From assembly GCA_046331225.1 (NCBI GenBank), contig JAXLRF010000009.1, positions 272,709 to 336,708 of the forward strand: a DNA stretch of 64,000 bases, read 5' to 3'. The translations under genes and the position numbers were made by a program. The notes under the pieces were generated by a model, which saw nothing but the letters and a program-made list of their open reading frames with translations, made no database searches and had not been told where the DNA came from. This document shows, piece by piece, positions 9,522 through 17,978 of this stretch. Positions within the stretch are counted from its first letter, which is position 1; each line of letters opens with the position of its first letter. The DNA is from VFMC01 sp046331225. GTDB lineage: Bacteria > Actinomycetota > Acidimicrobiia > Acidimicrobiales > Ilumatobacteraceae.

Positions 9522-11459
9522 TCAGTCGAGCACGACGCCCTGGATGTCGAGCACGACGTGCGTCGTGCCGTTCGATCCGTTGCCGACGGCGATCAGGTTG
9601 CGCGGGGGATCGGGAAGCCGCACCCACACCTGGTTGGGGATCGTCTGCCCGGCGACGAAGTTGAGGTTCGACGCGAGCGGCACGGTCGCGGCGTCGTCGG
9701 GGAACATCGTCAAGAAGCCGGGCGCCGTCGGTTCGGTGACGGTGGCGTTGAAGACGAGGGCCCGCACCGGGAGGCCACCGATCGTCGACGCGAACTCGTA
9801 GGCACCGACCTCGAACGGCCCGAACACCTCGTCGGCCTCGCGGGTGTCGACCACACGGAATGGTTCGAGCGGGACGATCCTGCCCTGCGGTGAGTCGTCC
9901 CACGGGCCCTGGAACCATCCCATGACGTCGACGACCACGTCGGTCGACCCGGAGTTGTTGTAGATCGCCAGCCGTCGGGCGTCCTCGAGGCTGATCACGG
10001 CGACGTTGGGACGCACCTCGCCCGGACGGAGGTTGACCGTCGAGGCGTTCGGGGCCGGCGTCGATGCGGTTGCGCCGAACACGGTGAGGTGGGTGGATGC
10101 CGTCGGCGACACGGCGGTGACGTTGAGCACGACGGCGCGTGCGATGGGCGGCACCTCGCCGAGCACGTCGAACAGCCGTATCTCGCGCGGACCGAGCGGT
10201 GCGGTCGGCGATCCGACACCCGAGCGGGTGTCCACGATCCGTTGAGGGACGACGACGTTCTGGAACACATAGGGCGCGAACGGCGAGAGATAGGCGACGA
10301 CGTCGATGACGACGTGCGACGTGCCGCTCGAGTTGAAGATCTGGACGCCGCCGTCGACCCCGAGCGCGAGCAGCGAGAGGTTCGCGACCGTGTCGCCGCG
10401 AACGAAGTTGAGGTTGGACACCACCGGGCGCTCGACGCCGGTCGGCCAGACGGTGAGGTAACCGCTGGCCGTCGGCTCGGTGACCGTGATGTTGGCCAGG
10501 ACGGCCGTGGCCAGCGCGGGGATGCGCTCCCGACCGGTGATCTGCAGCCGCAGCGGATCCTGGGCGATCGCGCCGACGGGCGCACCGTTGCCTGTTCGGG
10601 TGTCGAGCAGCCGGACGGGGTCGATCGGTTGCAGCGCATCGCCGACCGGCGGAGCGGGGCCGCCGACGAACACGTACCCGGCGCGCAGGGGCGGAGCGTC
10701 CGTCGGTGAGACCCATTGGGTGGCCTCGCTCGTCAGCCGCACCGGACCGCGCCACACGGCGTGCTCGTCGGGCGCCCAGTGCATCGTCAGATCACACGAT
10801 GCGCCGGCCGCGAGGACCGGCTGACACGTACCCGGGCCGAACGACAGGCCCGTGGGTGGGCCTCCGGTGAGCGGTGCGAGCAACGAGGGGTGGACCGGCT
10901 CGGTGCCGACGTTCGTGACGGTGAGCGCTTGGTCGGCGGTCTCGCCGCCCATGCGGGCGATCACGGGGATCTCGGACGCGCCGATGTGCTCGGGGATGCC
11001 CACGGCGGTGATCGGCACGGTGGCCCGGTAGGCCACCAGCCGGTGCTCGACCCTGCCGTCCGCGCACAGCGATCGCGTGCGTGCGGCGAACCGGTCGACG
11101 GTCTGGCCGGTGAGCTCCACCTGGAGCACCTGCACCACCGTGCTCACCTCGACGCTGCCAAGGCACTGATCGGGGGTCGAGACAGTCGAGCCGTCGGCGG
11201 CCTCGAGCACTGCCGGCCCTGCGACGAGCGGTTGCCCGGTCGGCGGGTCGATCCGGAGCCCGTTGCTCAGCGCTGGTGCGATCACCACGCCGCCGTCGAC
11301 GACGGCGACCAGGACGGGCACGGCGTAGACCCCGTCGACGACCACCACGGACACCTCTGTCGGTGCGGCGGTGGCGGTCGAGACGAGTGGCGGCGTGACG
11401 GCCACGACCGCGCTGATGGCGGCAGCAGTCGACAACAGGACGGCGACGAGCCGGCGCAT
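9522..11459 (-). CDS. Secreted surface protein with three ~110-residue repeats
   Basis: A 645-residue protein with an N-terminal signal peptide (MRRLVAVLLS then a hydrophobic Ala/Val stretch ending in ATAAP). An N-terminal portion of about 290 residues, without recognised domains, includes an ASH/immunoglobulin-like stretch. Three tandem repeats follow, each opening with (L/I/V)VDTR or LLDTR and closing with a (V)VIDVVAYLS-like strand. Repeats of this type are widespread in secreted proteins of Acidimicrobiia and related actinobacteria; their function is not established. No LPXTG signal or C-terminal membrane anchor is seen. Its ATG overlaps the stop codon of the carboxyltransferase gene (TGATG), so translation is probably coupled. 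Confidence 0.8.
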   Translation of the reverse strand: MRRLVAVLLSTAAAISAVVAVTPPLVSTATAAPTEVSVVVVDGVYAVPVLVAVVDGGVVIAPALSNGLRIDPPTGQPLVAGPAVLEAADGSTVSTPDQCLGSVEVSTVVQVLQVELTGQTVDRFAARTRSLCADGRVEHRLVAYRATVPITAVGIPEHIGASEIPVIARMGGETADQALTVTNVGTEPVHPSLLAPLTGGPPTGLSFGPGTCQPVLAAGASCDLTMHWAPDEHAVWRGPVRLTSEATQWVSPTDAPPLRAGYVFVGGPAPPVGDALQPIDPVRLLDTRTGNGAPVGAIAQDPLRLQITGRERIPALATAVLANITVTEPTASGYLTVWPTGVERPVVSNLNFVRGDTVANLSLLALGVDGGVQIFNSSGTSHVVIDVVAYLSPFAPYVFQNVVVPQRIVDTRSGVGSPTAPLGPREIRLFDVLGEVPPIARAVVLNVTAVSPTASTHLTVFGATASTPAPNASTVNLRPGEVRPNVAVISLEDARRLAIYNNSGSTDVVVDVMGWFQGPWDDSPQGRIVPLEPFRVVDTREADEVFGPFEVGAYEFASTIGGLPVRALVFNATVTEPTAPGFLTMFPDDAATVPLASNLNFVAGQTIPNQVWVRLPDPPRNLIAVGNGSNGTTHVVLDIQGVVLD

Positions 11460-12799
11460 CAGAGCGGGGTGTTGTCGTGGCTGCGTGGTTGCAGTTGTTC
11501 GCGCTTGTCGACGAGTGCCTCGAGGGCGTGGCCGATCACGGCTCGTGTCTCTGCCGGGTCGATGACCGCGTCGACGAAGCCGCGCTCGGCGGCCACGTAC
11601 GGGTTGAGCAGGCGTTCGGCGTAGTCGGCCTCGAACGCCGCCCGCTCCTCGGGGGTGGCCCGGCGCTGCAGGATCGCAGCCGCCTGGCCGGCGCCCATCA
11701 CGGCGAGCTCGGCCCACGGCCAGGCGATGCACAGGTCGTTGCCCATGCGCTTGGAGTCCATGACGATGTACGCGCCGCCGTAGCTCTTGCGCAGGATCAC
11801 GCAGATGCGCGGCACGGTGGCCCGCCCGTAGGCGAACACGAGCTGCGCGCCGTGGCGGATCATGCCTCGCCACTCGAGGTCCTTGCCGGGGTAGAAGCCG
11901 GGCGTGTCGACGAAGGTGACGATCGGCAGGTTGAACGCGTCGCAGAACGCCACGAACCGTGCCGCCTTCTGCGAGGCGGGGATGTCGAGCGTGCCGGCGA
12001 GCGAGATCGGCTGGTTCGCGACGATGCCGACCGGCATGCCGCCGATCGTGGCGAAGGCGGTGACGACGTTCGACGCCCACCGGGCGCGCAGCTCGAGCAG
12101 CTCGCCGTCGTCGACGAGTGCCTTCACGACGTCGCGCACGTCGTAGCTGCCCGTGCTGCTCGACGGGACGAACCGCCCGGCCTCGGGCGTCTCACGGTCG
12201 ACCGGGTCGTCGGTCGGCCAGCGCGGCGGCTCCTCGTCGTTGTGCGAGGGCAGATAGGCGAGCAGCATCGCGACCGACTCGAGCGCGCCGGCGAGGTCGG
12301 CCGCGACGAGGCTCGCAGCGCCGGTGTAGCGGGCGTGCGACGACGCACCACCGAGTTCGTCGTTGTCGATCACCACGCCGGTGAACTCGGCCACCATCGT
12401 CGGACCACTCATGAACGCATACGACTCGGAGGTCATGACGACCAGGTCGGCGAGCCCGATCAACAAGGCCGGGCCGCTGACGGCCGGCCCGTCGACCACC
12501 ATGATCACGGGCACCACACCCGAGCAGTCGGCCATCGCCCGGGCGGCGAGGCCCCATCCGTGCAGGGCGGGGAGGCCCTCGGCGATGTCGGCGCCGCTCG
12601 AGCGCATCACCACGACGAGCGGCAGGCCCTTGGTGCGGGCGAGCACGGCGGCCGCCTCGATCTGCGACGACGAGACCGACGACAGCGCACCCTTCTTCTC
12701 CGAGGCGTCGACGTCGACCCACACGACCTGTCGACCGTCGACCTCGCGCACGTCGGCATCGATGATCCCGGGCACGCGGGCGCGGATGGCGAGCGACAT
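11459..12799 (-). CDS. Acyl-CoA carboxylase carboxyltransferase (beta) subunit
   Basis: A biotin-dependent carboxyltransferase of about 446 residues with the crotonase-like double domain. The C-terminal half carries VDTPGFYPG, then a RHGAQLVFAYGRA block and RKSYGGAYIVMDSK, all typical of propionyl/acetyl-CoA carboxylase beta chains. The N-terminal half is more diverged: the usual substrate-binding GGAR is replaced by SSGAD. It would transfer CO2 from carboxybiotin to an acyl-CoA. No biotin carboxylase or BCCP gene lies in the window. I start at ATG 12799 behind GGTGA; ATG 12811 is an alternative. The downstream secreted repeat protein is translationally coupled. Confidence 0.82.
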   Translation of the reverse strand: MSLAIRARVPGIIDADVREVDGRQVVWVDVDASEKKGALSSVSSSQIEAAAVLARTKGLPLVVVMRSSGADIAEGLPALHGWGLAARAMADCSGVVPVIMVVDGPAVSGPALLIGLADLVVMTSESYAFMSGPTMVAEFTGVVIDNDELGGASSHARYTGAASLVAADLAGALESVAMLLAYLPSHNDEEPPRWPTDDPVDRETPEAGRFVPSSSTGSYDVRDVVKALVDDGELLELRARWASNVVTAFATIGGMPVGIVANQPISLAGTLDIPASQKAARFVAFCDAFNLPIVTFVDTPGFYPGKDLEWRGMIRHGAQLVFAYGRATVPRICVILRKSYGGAYIVMDSKRMGNDLCIAWPWAELAVMGAGQAAAILQRRATPEERAAFEADYAERLLNPYVAAERGFVDAVIDPAETRAVIGHALEALVDKREQLQPRSHDNTPL

Positions 12800-12842
12800 G
12801 GCGGTCACCATACTGGGCCGCCCCGTGGCGGTGCGGTGAGCG

Positions 12843-13787
12843 TCAGGTGATGCGGCCGGTGCCGAACGGGAAGGCGTCGGCGCCCACGTGCACACCGGGC
12901 TGGCGTTCGCCCTGGGTGTTGATCACCTCGCGGAGCACCTCGAGCAGGGCCTTGGTGGGCGCGCTCGGCGAGGGCCGTTTGCGCTGCACCCAGCCGACCA
13001 CGCGGCGGGGGAGCTCGGGGACCGCGATGCGCTTGAAGTCGCCCTTCAACCAACGTGGGATCGAGGTGGCGGGCACGATCGCCGCGCCGTAGCCCTCGAA
13101 GGCGAGTGAGGTGAGGAGGCGCACCCCGTCGATCTCGGCCTGCGGGGTGAGCACGCAGTCGACGGCGCCGGCGGCCCGGTCGATGATCCGCCGGAGCGCG
13201 GTCCCGGTCGGTGGCAGCAGCAGGGGCACGTGGGCGAGCGCGGGCAGGCGGATCGAGTCGTGCTCGGCGAGCGGGTGCTTGGTGTGCGCCAGCAGGATGA
13301 GGTCCTCGGCGAACAGGGGGTGCACGGTGACGTCGGCGTCGTCGATCGGCAGGTGCACGACGGCTGCGTCGAGGTGCCCCGACGTGACGCGGGGGACGAG
13401 GTTGGTGGTGTTGCCCTCGTGGACGGTGACGTGCACGCCGGGGTGCACCCGCTCGATCTCGGGCAGCAGCCGGGGGAGCAGCCAGCGAGCGGTGGTGCCG
13501 ATCGAGCCGAAGCGGGCCTCGCCGGTGATCTCGTCGCCGCGCGACGCCATGTCGGCGGCGATGTCCTCGAGCTCGTGGAGCACGCGTCGGGCCCGTTCGA
13601 CGACGATCATCCCCTCGTCGGTGAGCCCGCCACGCTGACGGTCGACGAGCACCACGCCGAGTTCTTTCTCGAGGCGGGCGATGTGGCCGCTCACGTTCGA
13701 CTGGACGGTGTAGAGCGCGCGGGCCGCGGCGGAGAACGACCCGTGATCCGCGATCGCGACGAGGGTCGTGAGCTGCCGGAGATCCAT
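12843..13787 (-). CDS. LysR-family transcriptional regulator
   Basis: A 314-residue LysR regulator. Residues 1-60 form the winged helix-turn-helix (FSAAARALYTVQSNVSGHI), followed by the linker helix and a periplasmic-binding-protein-like effector domain (about 90-290). I begin at ATG 13787 (MDLRQLTTLVAIADHGSF), the conserved LysR N-terminus; a GTG 18 nt upstream is possible. It lies upstream of the carboxyltransferase on the same strand (43 nt gap) and divergent from the 6C-like RNA. It may control either; the inducer is unknown. Confidence 0.93.
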   Translation of the reverse strand: MDLRQLTTLVAIADHGSFSAAARALYTVQSNVSGHIARLEKELGVVLVDRQRGGLTDEGMIVVERARRVLHELEDIAADMASRGDEITGEARFGSIGTTARWLLPRLLPEIERVHPGVHVTVHEGNTTNLVPRVTSGHLDAAVVHLPIDDADVTVHPLFAEDLILLAHTKHPLAEHDSIRLPALAHVPLLLPPTGTALRRIIDRAAGAVDCVLTPQAEIDGVRLLTSLAFEGYGAAIVPATSIPRWLKGDFKRIAVPELPRRVVGWVQRKRPSPSAPTKALLEVLREVINTQGERQPGVHVGADAFPFGTGRIT

Positions 13788-13822
13788 CTCGAAAAACGAT
13801 ACCAACTATCCCGGAAACCAGC

Positions 13823-13851
13823 TTGAAAGATCACTCGTTCACGTGCATACT
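13823..13851 (+). promoter_or_regulatory. Sigma-70-type promoter for the 6C-like RNA
   Basis: TTGAAA (13823-13828) and CATACT (13846-13851) are separated by exactly 17 nt, the best -35/-10 pair seen in the window. Transcription would start near 13858, giving a short RNA that ends at the strong hairpin at 13945-13971. Confidence 0.55.
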
Positions 13852-13857
13852 TTCACA

Positions 13858-13981
13858 TGTCGATCGAAGCGGCTTGACCCCCAACAAGTCGCTCGACAAA
13901 CCCCAAGACAGGCGGTTCCCCCAAACCGCCGGGTTTCGGTTGAGAGGCGCCACTTCCCCCAAGTGGCGCCTTTCCCGTTTT
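13858..13981 (+). ncRNA. 6C-like structured small RNA
   Basis: Two adjacent stem-loops have C-only or nearly C-only loops. The first pairs 13911-13917 with 13924-13930 and has the loop CCCCCA. The second pairs 13945-13955 with 13961-13971 (11 bp) and has the loop CCCCC; it is followed by TTCCCGTTTT, which would terminate transcription. A third, weaker CTTG/CAAG hairpin upstream (13873-13888) also exposes ACCCCCAA. Tandem hairpins with C-rich loops define the 6C RNA of actinobacteria, and in Mycobacterium tuberculosis the 6C RNA (B11) lies beside a HAD phosphatase gene, as I recall. Here a HAD-IB phosphatase follows directly. The loops have five rather than six or more C, so this would be a divergent member. 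The promoter spacing supports + strand expression. Confidence 0.6.
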
Positions 13982-14044
13982 CCCGACTCGTGCGGCGTCG
14001 ATCTTCGGGCCGACCAGCCCGTTTTCGCCGCCCTCGATCTGCCG

Positions 14045-14050
14045 TAGTGT
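14045..14050 (+). promoter_or_regulatory. -10 element TAGTGT, leaderless start of the HAD-acyltransferase
   Basis: TAGTGT ends 6 nt before ATG 14057. No ribosome-binding site is present. The 6C-like RNA terminates about 65 nt upstream, so this gene appears to have its own promoter. Confidence 0.5.
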
Positions 14051-14056
14051 GCCCGC

Positions 14057-15535
14057 ATGGCGACGGCGACGCCCCGAGGCGCAGCGTTCTTCGATCTCGA
14101 CCGCACCCTGCTCGCCGGGGCTTCGGGTGAGGTCTTCTCCCACGCGATGCGAACGGCCGGGCTGGTCAGCCGCACCCTGCCGGGGGAGTCCCTGCTCTAC
14201 AAGCTGTTCAACACCGTCGGCGAGACCCTGCCGTCGATGGCGCTCGCCCGTCAGGCCGCAGTGCTCGCGAAGGGCCGCTCCCGCGCCACCGTACAGGCCG
14301 CCGCCGAGGAGGCCGCCGACACCCTGGTCGCGATGGTGCAGCCCCTCGCTGCGCCGCTGTTCGCCGAGCACCGCGAGGCCGGCCGACCGATCGTGCTCGC
14401 CACCACCACACCGTTCGACCTGGTGAAGCCGCTCGCCGACCGGCTGGGGCTCGACGACGTGGTGGCCACCCGCTACGGCGTCAACGCCGACGGCACCTAC
14501 GACGGCACGATCGCCGGGCCGTTCGTGTGGAGCGCCGGCAAGCTGGCCGCCGTGCGCGAGTGGGCCGATCGTCAGGGCGTCGATCTCGCCCACAGCTTCG
14601 CCTACAGCGACAGCGTCTACGACACCCCGTTGCTCGCCGCAGTGGGCAAGCCGTTCGTGGTCAACCCCGACCCCCGCATGGTGCTCGTCGCCGCGGCGCG
14701 CCGCTGGCCGGTGCTCGACCTCAGCGGCAAGGCGAAGGACAACCTCGAACACCCCGGCGAACGGGAGGGGCAGGGCATGGCGAAGATCCCGGTGGTCAAC
14801 CTCGAGCTGCAGCGCCTGGCGCTCAGCTTCACCCACCCGTTCTTCTTCCCGTACGCCACGTTCGACATCGCCGGCACCGAGCACATCCCGGCCGTCGGCC
14901 CGGCGATCATCGTCGGCAACCACCGCAGCTACTTCGACGTCGCGGCGATGGCGCTCACGATCGCGAAGACCGAGCGGATGGTGCGCTTCCTCGGCAAGAA
15001 GGAGGTGTTCGACGCCCCGGTGATCGGTCAGATCGCGTCGGCGATGGGCGGCATCCGCGTCGATCGCGGCACCGGTTCGGACGAGCCGCTGCGGGCGGCC
15101 GCCGAGGCGCTCGAGAACGGCGACATCGTGGCGATGATGCCCCAGGGCACGATCCCGCGCGGCAAGGCCTTCTTCGAGCCCAAGCTCAAGGGCCGCTGGG
15201 GTGCGGCCCGGCTGGCCGCCATGACCGGCGCGCCCGTGGTGCCGGTCGGGTTGTGGGGCACCGAGAAGGTGTGGCCGCGTTCGGCCCGCCTCCCCAACGT
15301 GCTCAACGTCGTCGAGCCCCCCGAGGTGCGTGTGCGCGTGGGCACGGCCGTCCCGCTGAAGTACAAGGACCCCGACGCCGACACGAAGAAGATCATGAAG
15401 GCGATCATGGACCTGCTGCCGCCCGAGAGCCGCGAGAAGCGCGAGCCCACCGCGGCCGAGCTCGCCGCCAGCCTGCCGCCGGGCTACAAGGGCGACCCGT
15501 CGGGCGAGACCAAGCGTCGACCCGGCACCGACTGA
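14057..15535 (+). CDS. HAD-IB phosphatase / 1-acylglycerol-3-phosphate acyltransferase fusion
   Basis: A 492-residue two-domain protein. The N-terminal HAD-IB domain (about 8-225) has the nucleophile motif FDLDRTL with D13 and D15 and the metal-binding AYSDSVYDTPLL. The C-terminal PlsC-type domain (about 260-450) has the catalytic NHRSYFD (N288-D294) and PQGTIPRG (362-369), a variant of the EGTR substrate motif. Such fusions could acylate lysophosphatidate and then remove a phosphate in phospholipid or triacylglycerol synthesis; this coupling is inferred. The C-terminus is Lys/Glu/Pro-rich and probably unstructured. A 6C-like RNA precedes it. Confidence 0.88.
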   Translation: MATATPRGAAFFDLDRTLLAGASGEVFSHAMRTAGLVSRTLPGESLLYKLFNTVGETLPSMALARQAAVLAKGRSRATVQAAAEEAADTLVAMVQPLAAPLFAEHREAGRPIVLATTTPFDLVKPLADRLGLDDVVATRYGVNADGTYDGTIAGPFVWSAGKLAAVREWADRQGVDLAHSFAYSDSVYDTPLLAAVGKPFVVNPDPRMVLVAAARRWPVLDLSGKAKDNLEHPGEREGQGMAKIPVVNLELQRLALSFTHPFFFPYATFDIAGTEHIPAVGPAIIVGNHRSYFDVAAMALTIAKTERMVRFLGKKEVFDAPVIGQIASAMGGIRVDRGTGSDEPLRAAAEALENGDIVAMMPQGTIPRGKAFFEPKLKGRWGAARLAAMTGAPVVPVGLWGTEKVWPRSARLPNVLNVVEPPEVRVRVGTAVPLKYKDPDADTKKIMKAIMDLLPPESREKREPTAAELAASLPPGYKGDPSGETKRRPGTD

Positions 15536-15553
15536 CCGTCGGCGAACCGCACG

Positions 15554-16357
15554 TCAGCTGCTGGCGGCGGTCTTCTTCGGCGGGCGCGGCACGAACGGCG
15601 AGGTGCGCTCGATGTACTCGCGGTAGCCCTCGCGGCGCTTCACGATCGTCTTCTCGAGGAACACCACGCCCGACACCCGGCGCAGCAGCACCGTCATCAC
15701 CACGGCGCCGACCAGGCCGAACGCACCGGTGCCGCTCTCGGCGGCCACCAGGGCGATGCCCCACCACACGCAGCAGTCGCCGAAGTAGTTGGGATGCCGC
15801 GTGTACTTCCACAGGCCACGGTCCATCACCTTGCCGGCGCTCGCCGGATCGGCCTTGAACCGAGCGAGCTGGGCGTCGCCGACGACCTCGAAGAACAGTC
15901 CGACCGCGTAGACGGCGATGCCGATCCAGGCGAGCACGCCGACGTCGGGGGTGCGGTCGGCCTGGCCCAGCTGCACCGGCAGCGACACGACCCACATGAG
16001 CAGGCCCTGCAACCCGAACACGGTGTACAGGCTGATGATCGGGAACCGGGGTCCGTGGTGCTTGCGCATGGCCCGGTAGCGGTAGTCCTCGCCGTGGCCG
16101 AGGTTGCGCCACGCCAGATAGCCGGCGAGGCGCAGGCCCCACAGCGTGGTCATCGCGACCAGGAGCCACTGGCGGCCCGAGTTGCCGTCGTCGCCGACCG
16201 CGAGCTTCACCGTCCACGAGACGAGGACGAAGCCGAGGCCCCAGACGATGTCGACGATCGAGGCGTTCTTGATCGCGAGGCTGATGAGCCAGGTGGTGAG
16301 CATCAGCACGACGATCGTGATCGCCGCGGTGAGCAGTGCGGTGGGGACGGCGGACAT
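15554..16357 (-). CDS. DUF1295 membrane protein (steroid 5-alpha-reductase-like)
   Basis: A 267-residue polytopic membrane protein of the DUF1295 group, with about six hydrophobic segments and the C-terminal signature GLWKYTRHPNYFGD typical of steroid 5-alpha-reductase and isoprenylcysteine methyltransferase-like folds. Members use NADPH or SAM on lipid-like substrates in the membrane; which one applies here is unknown. The start at 16357 has an AGGAG ribosome-binding site; the long in-frame extension upstream overlaps the PlsC gene and is rejected. It lies 13 nt downstream of the PlsC acyltransferase and is likely co-transcribed. Confidence 0.88.
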   Translation of the reverse strand: MSAVPTALLTAAITIVVLMLTTWLISLAIKNASIVDIVWGLGFVLVSWTVKLAVGDDGNSGRQWLLVAMTTLWGLRLAGYLAWRNLGHGEDYRYRAMRKHHGPRFPIISLYTVFGLQGLLMWVVSLPVQLGQADRTPDVGVLAWIGIAVYAVGLFFEVVGDAQLARFKADPASAGKVMDRGLWKYTRHPNYFGDCCVWWGIALVAAESGTGAFGLVGAVVMTVLLRRVSGVVFLEKTIVKRREGYREYIERTSPFVPRPPKKTAASS

Positions 16358-16370
16358 GGGAACTCCTGGC

Positions 16371-17396
16371 TCAGGTGCGCGAGCGGGGACGGGATCCGAC
16401 GGCGGTGGCCGCCGTCGGATCGGCGAGCAGGGCGTCGACGGCACGGTCGGCCTCGAGCCAACGGTCGTCGAGCCACGACGTGAACGCGTCGCGGTCGGTG
16501 GGCGAGGGCACCTCGTCACGCGCGACGCGCACGGCCGCGAAGCGCACTCGGGGTGCACCGCGACCGAGGGCACGCAGGATGCCGCCGAAGGTGTCGAGCC
16601 CCTCGAAGCCCGTGTGCCAGGCGACGACGACGTCGGCCCGGTCGGCGCCGGTGAGCAGCGCTGCCGACCCCGCGGGCCGCACCGGCAACAGGTGCTGCAG
16701 CGCGGCCAGTCGTTCGGCCCGGGCCGGGTCGCGCTCCGCGATCCGCTCGAGTGCGCGTGCCCGCTTCGACGGCGAGGCGCGCGTGCCCTCGGGGAAGATC
16801 ACCGCGACGTCGTCGGAGGTGAGGCCCGAGGCGAGCTCGATCAGTGCCGCGAGCTCGGCGTCGGAGTCGGCGGCGTCACGGTCGAGGAAGTGGTTGGGCA
16901 GCCGGTGTCCGACGACGTCGAGACACGGGTCGGCGAGCAGCTCGCGCTTCAGCACGTAGCGCGGGTGCTTGTCGGCCAGCGACGTGATCACCCAGGCGCT
17001 CACCAGCGAGTCGGCGAGGCTGGCGTGGCGGCAGAGCACCACGACGGGGCCGGGCGAGAACGCGTCGATGCCCGACACGTCGGTGGTGATCCCGGTGGTG
17101 CGCCGCAGCACGCGCATCAGGTTGACCGCCCACCACCGCTGCAGCCGGTAGTGCGCGTCGCGGTCGCGCGACCTGCCGGTGAGCCACAGCCATGCGGCCA
17201 CCGTGACGCCGGCCGTCTCGAGCCAGGCCCAACCGACGCCGAAGGCGAGCAGACGGGCGATCGGACAGCGCCAGCGAGCGCGCGCCAGATCGACGAGCAC
17301 CGACACGGGCAGCCACAGCGGTGCGAGCGCGGTGAGCACGATCGCGCCGACCACGAGGCCGGTGATGCTGGCTGCCCGTCGGCTGCGTCTCCCCAC
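16371..17396 (-). CDS. PlsC-type 1-acylglycerol-3-phosphate acyltransferase family protein
   Basis: A 341-residue membrane-associated acyltransferase. One or two hydrophobic segments lie at about 11-35 and 48-72, followed by the catalytic HASLAD (H124-D129) and FPEGTR (201-206). This is the complete set of active-site motifs for transfer of an acyl chain to a lysophospholipid-type acceptor. The C-terminal third is not conserved. It is the first gene of a two-gene unit with the DUF1295 protein. The start is GTG 17396, seven bases after a TACGCT -10-like hexamer. Confidence 0.87.
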   Translation of the reverse strand: MGRRSRRAASITGLVVGAIVLTALAPLWLPVSVLVDLARARWRCPIARLLAFGVGWAWLETAGVTVAAWLWLTGRSRDRDAHYRLQRWWAVNLMRVLRRTTGITTDVSGIDAFSPGPVVVLCRHASLADSLVSAWVITSLADKHPRYVLKRELLADPCLDVVGHRLPNHFLDRDAADSDAELAALIELASGLTSDDVAVIFPEGTRASPSKRARALERIAERDPARAERLAALQHLLPVRPAGSAALLTGADRADVVVAWHTGFEGLDTFGGILRALGRGAPRVRFAAVRVARDEVPSPTDRDAFTSWLDDRWLEADRAVDALLADPTAATAVGSRPRSRT

Positions 17397-17403
17397 GTGG
17401 GGG

Positions 17404-17409
17404 AGCGTA
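17404..17409 (-). promoter_or_regulatory. -10 element TACGCT, leaderless start of PlsC gene
   Basis: On the minus strand TACGCT ends 7 nt before GTG 17396. No Shine-Dalgarno sequence is visible, which fits a leaderless transcript. Confidence 0.45.
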
Positions 17410-17447
17410 GATCCGGTGTGGCCGGTGTGTCGCCGCCTGGTGCCCGG

Positions 17448-17978
17448 TCAGTCGCCGGTGACGCCGTCGACCGCCTCGCGCAGCACGTCCGCGTGGCCGC
17501 AGTGCCGGGCGTACTCCTCGATCATGTGGAGGAGGATCCAGCGCAGCGAGATGTCGCCGCGGCCGCCCGACGATCGGGCCGCGATCGCGTCGAGGTCGTC
17601 GTGCTGGTCGATGATCTCGCGCGCTCGGACCACCTCGCGGCGCCACGTCGCGATCGCGTCGGCGAGGGTGTCGTCGGGCGTGTGGTGCCAGTCGAGGTCG
17701 GGGTCGGTCTCGCTCTCGTAGTTCCCGTTCTCCACCTCGGCGACCATCACGGCACGGAACCACCACCGCTCGACGTCGGCGAGGTGCCGGGTCAGGCCGA
17801 GCAGGTCGAGGTCGCTCGGTGGGACGCGCACCCGTGCCTGGGCGTCGTCGAGGTCTTCGACCTTGCGGACGAACACGGTGCGGAAGTAGTCGAGGAACTC
17901 GGCCAGCAACTGGTGTTCGCTGCCCACGTGGGCGATGGCGGGCAGGGGCGTGCGCGTGTCGGGATCGGGTTCAGGCAT
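17448..17978 (-). CDS. DinB-like (DUF664) protein
   Basis: A 176-residue protein of the DinB/DUF664 four-helix-bundle superfamily, with the expected histidine pattern for one metal ion: LTRHLADVERWW, then MIEEYARHCGHADVLRE at the C-terminus. Related proteins include mycothiol- or bacillithiol-dependent S-transferases, so a thiol-transfer role is possible but unproven. I start it at ATG 17978, inside the end of the nitroreductase gene (8-nt overlap), which suggests translational coupling. An ATG upstream at 18014 would add residues without family match. Confidence 0.85.
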   Translation of the reverse strand: MPEPDPDTRTPLPAIAHVGSEHQLLAEFLDYFRTVFVRKVEDLDDAQARVRVPPSDLDLLGLTRHLADVERWWFRAVMVAEVENGNYESETDPDLDWHHTPDDTLADAIATWRREVVRAREIIDQHDDLDAIAARSSGGRGDISLRWILLHMIEEYARHCGHADVLREAVDGVTGD

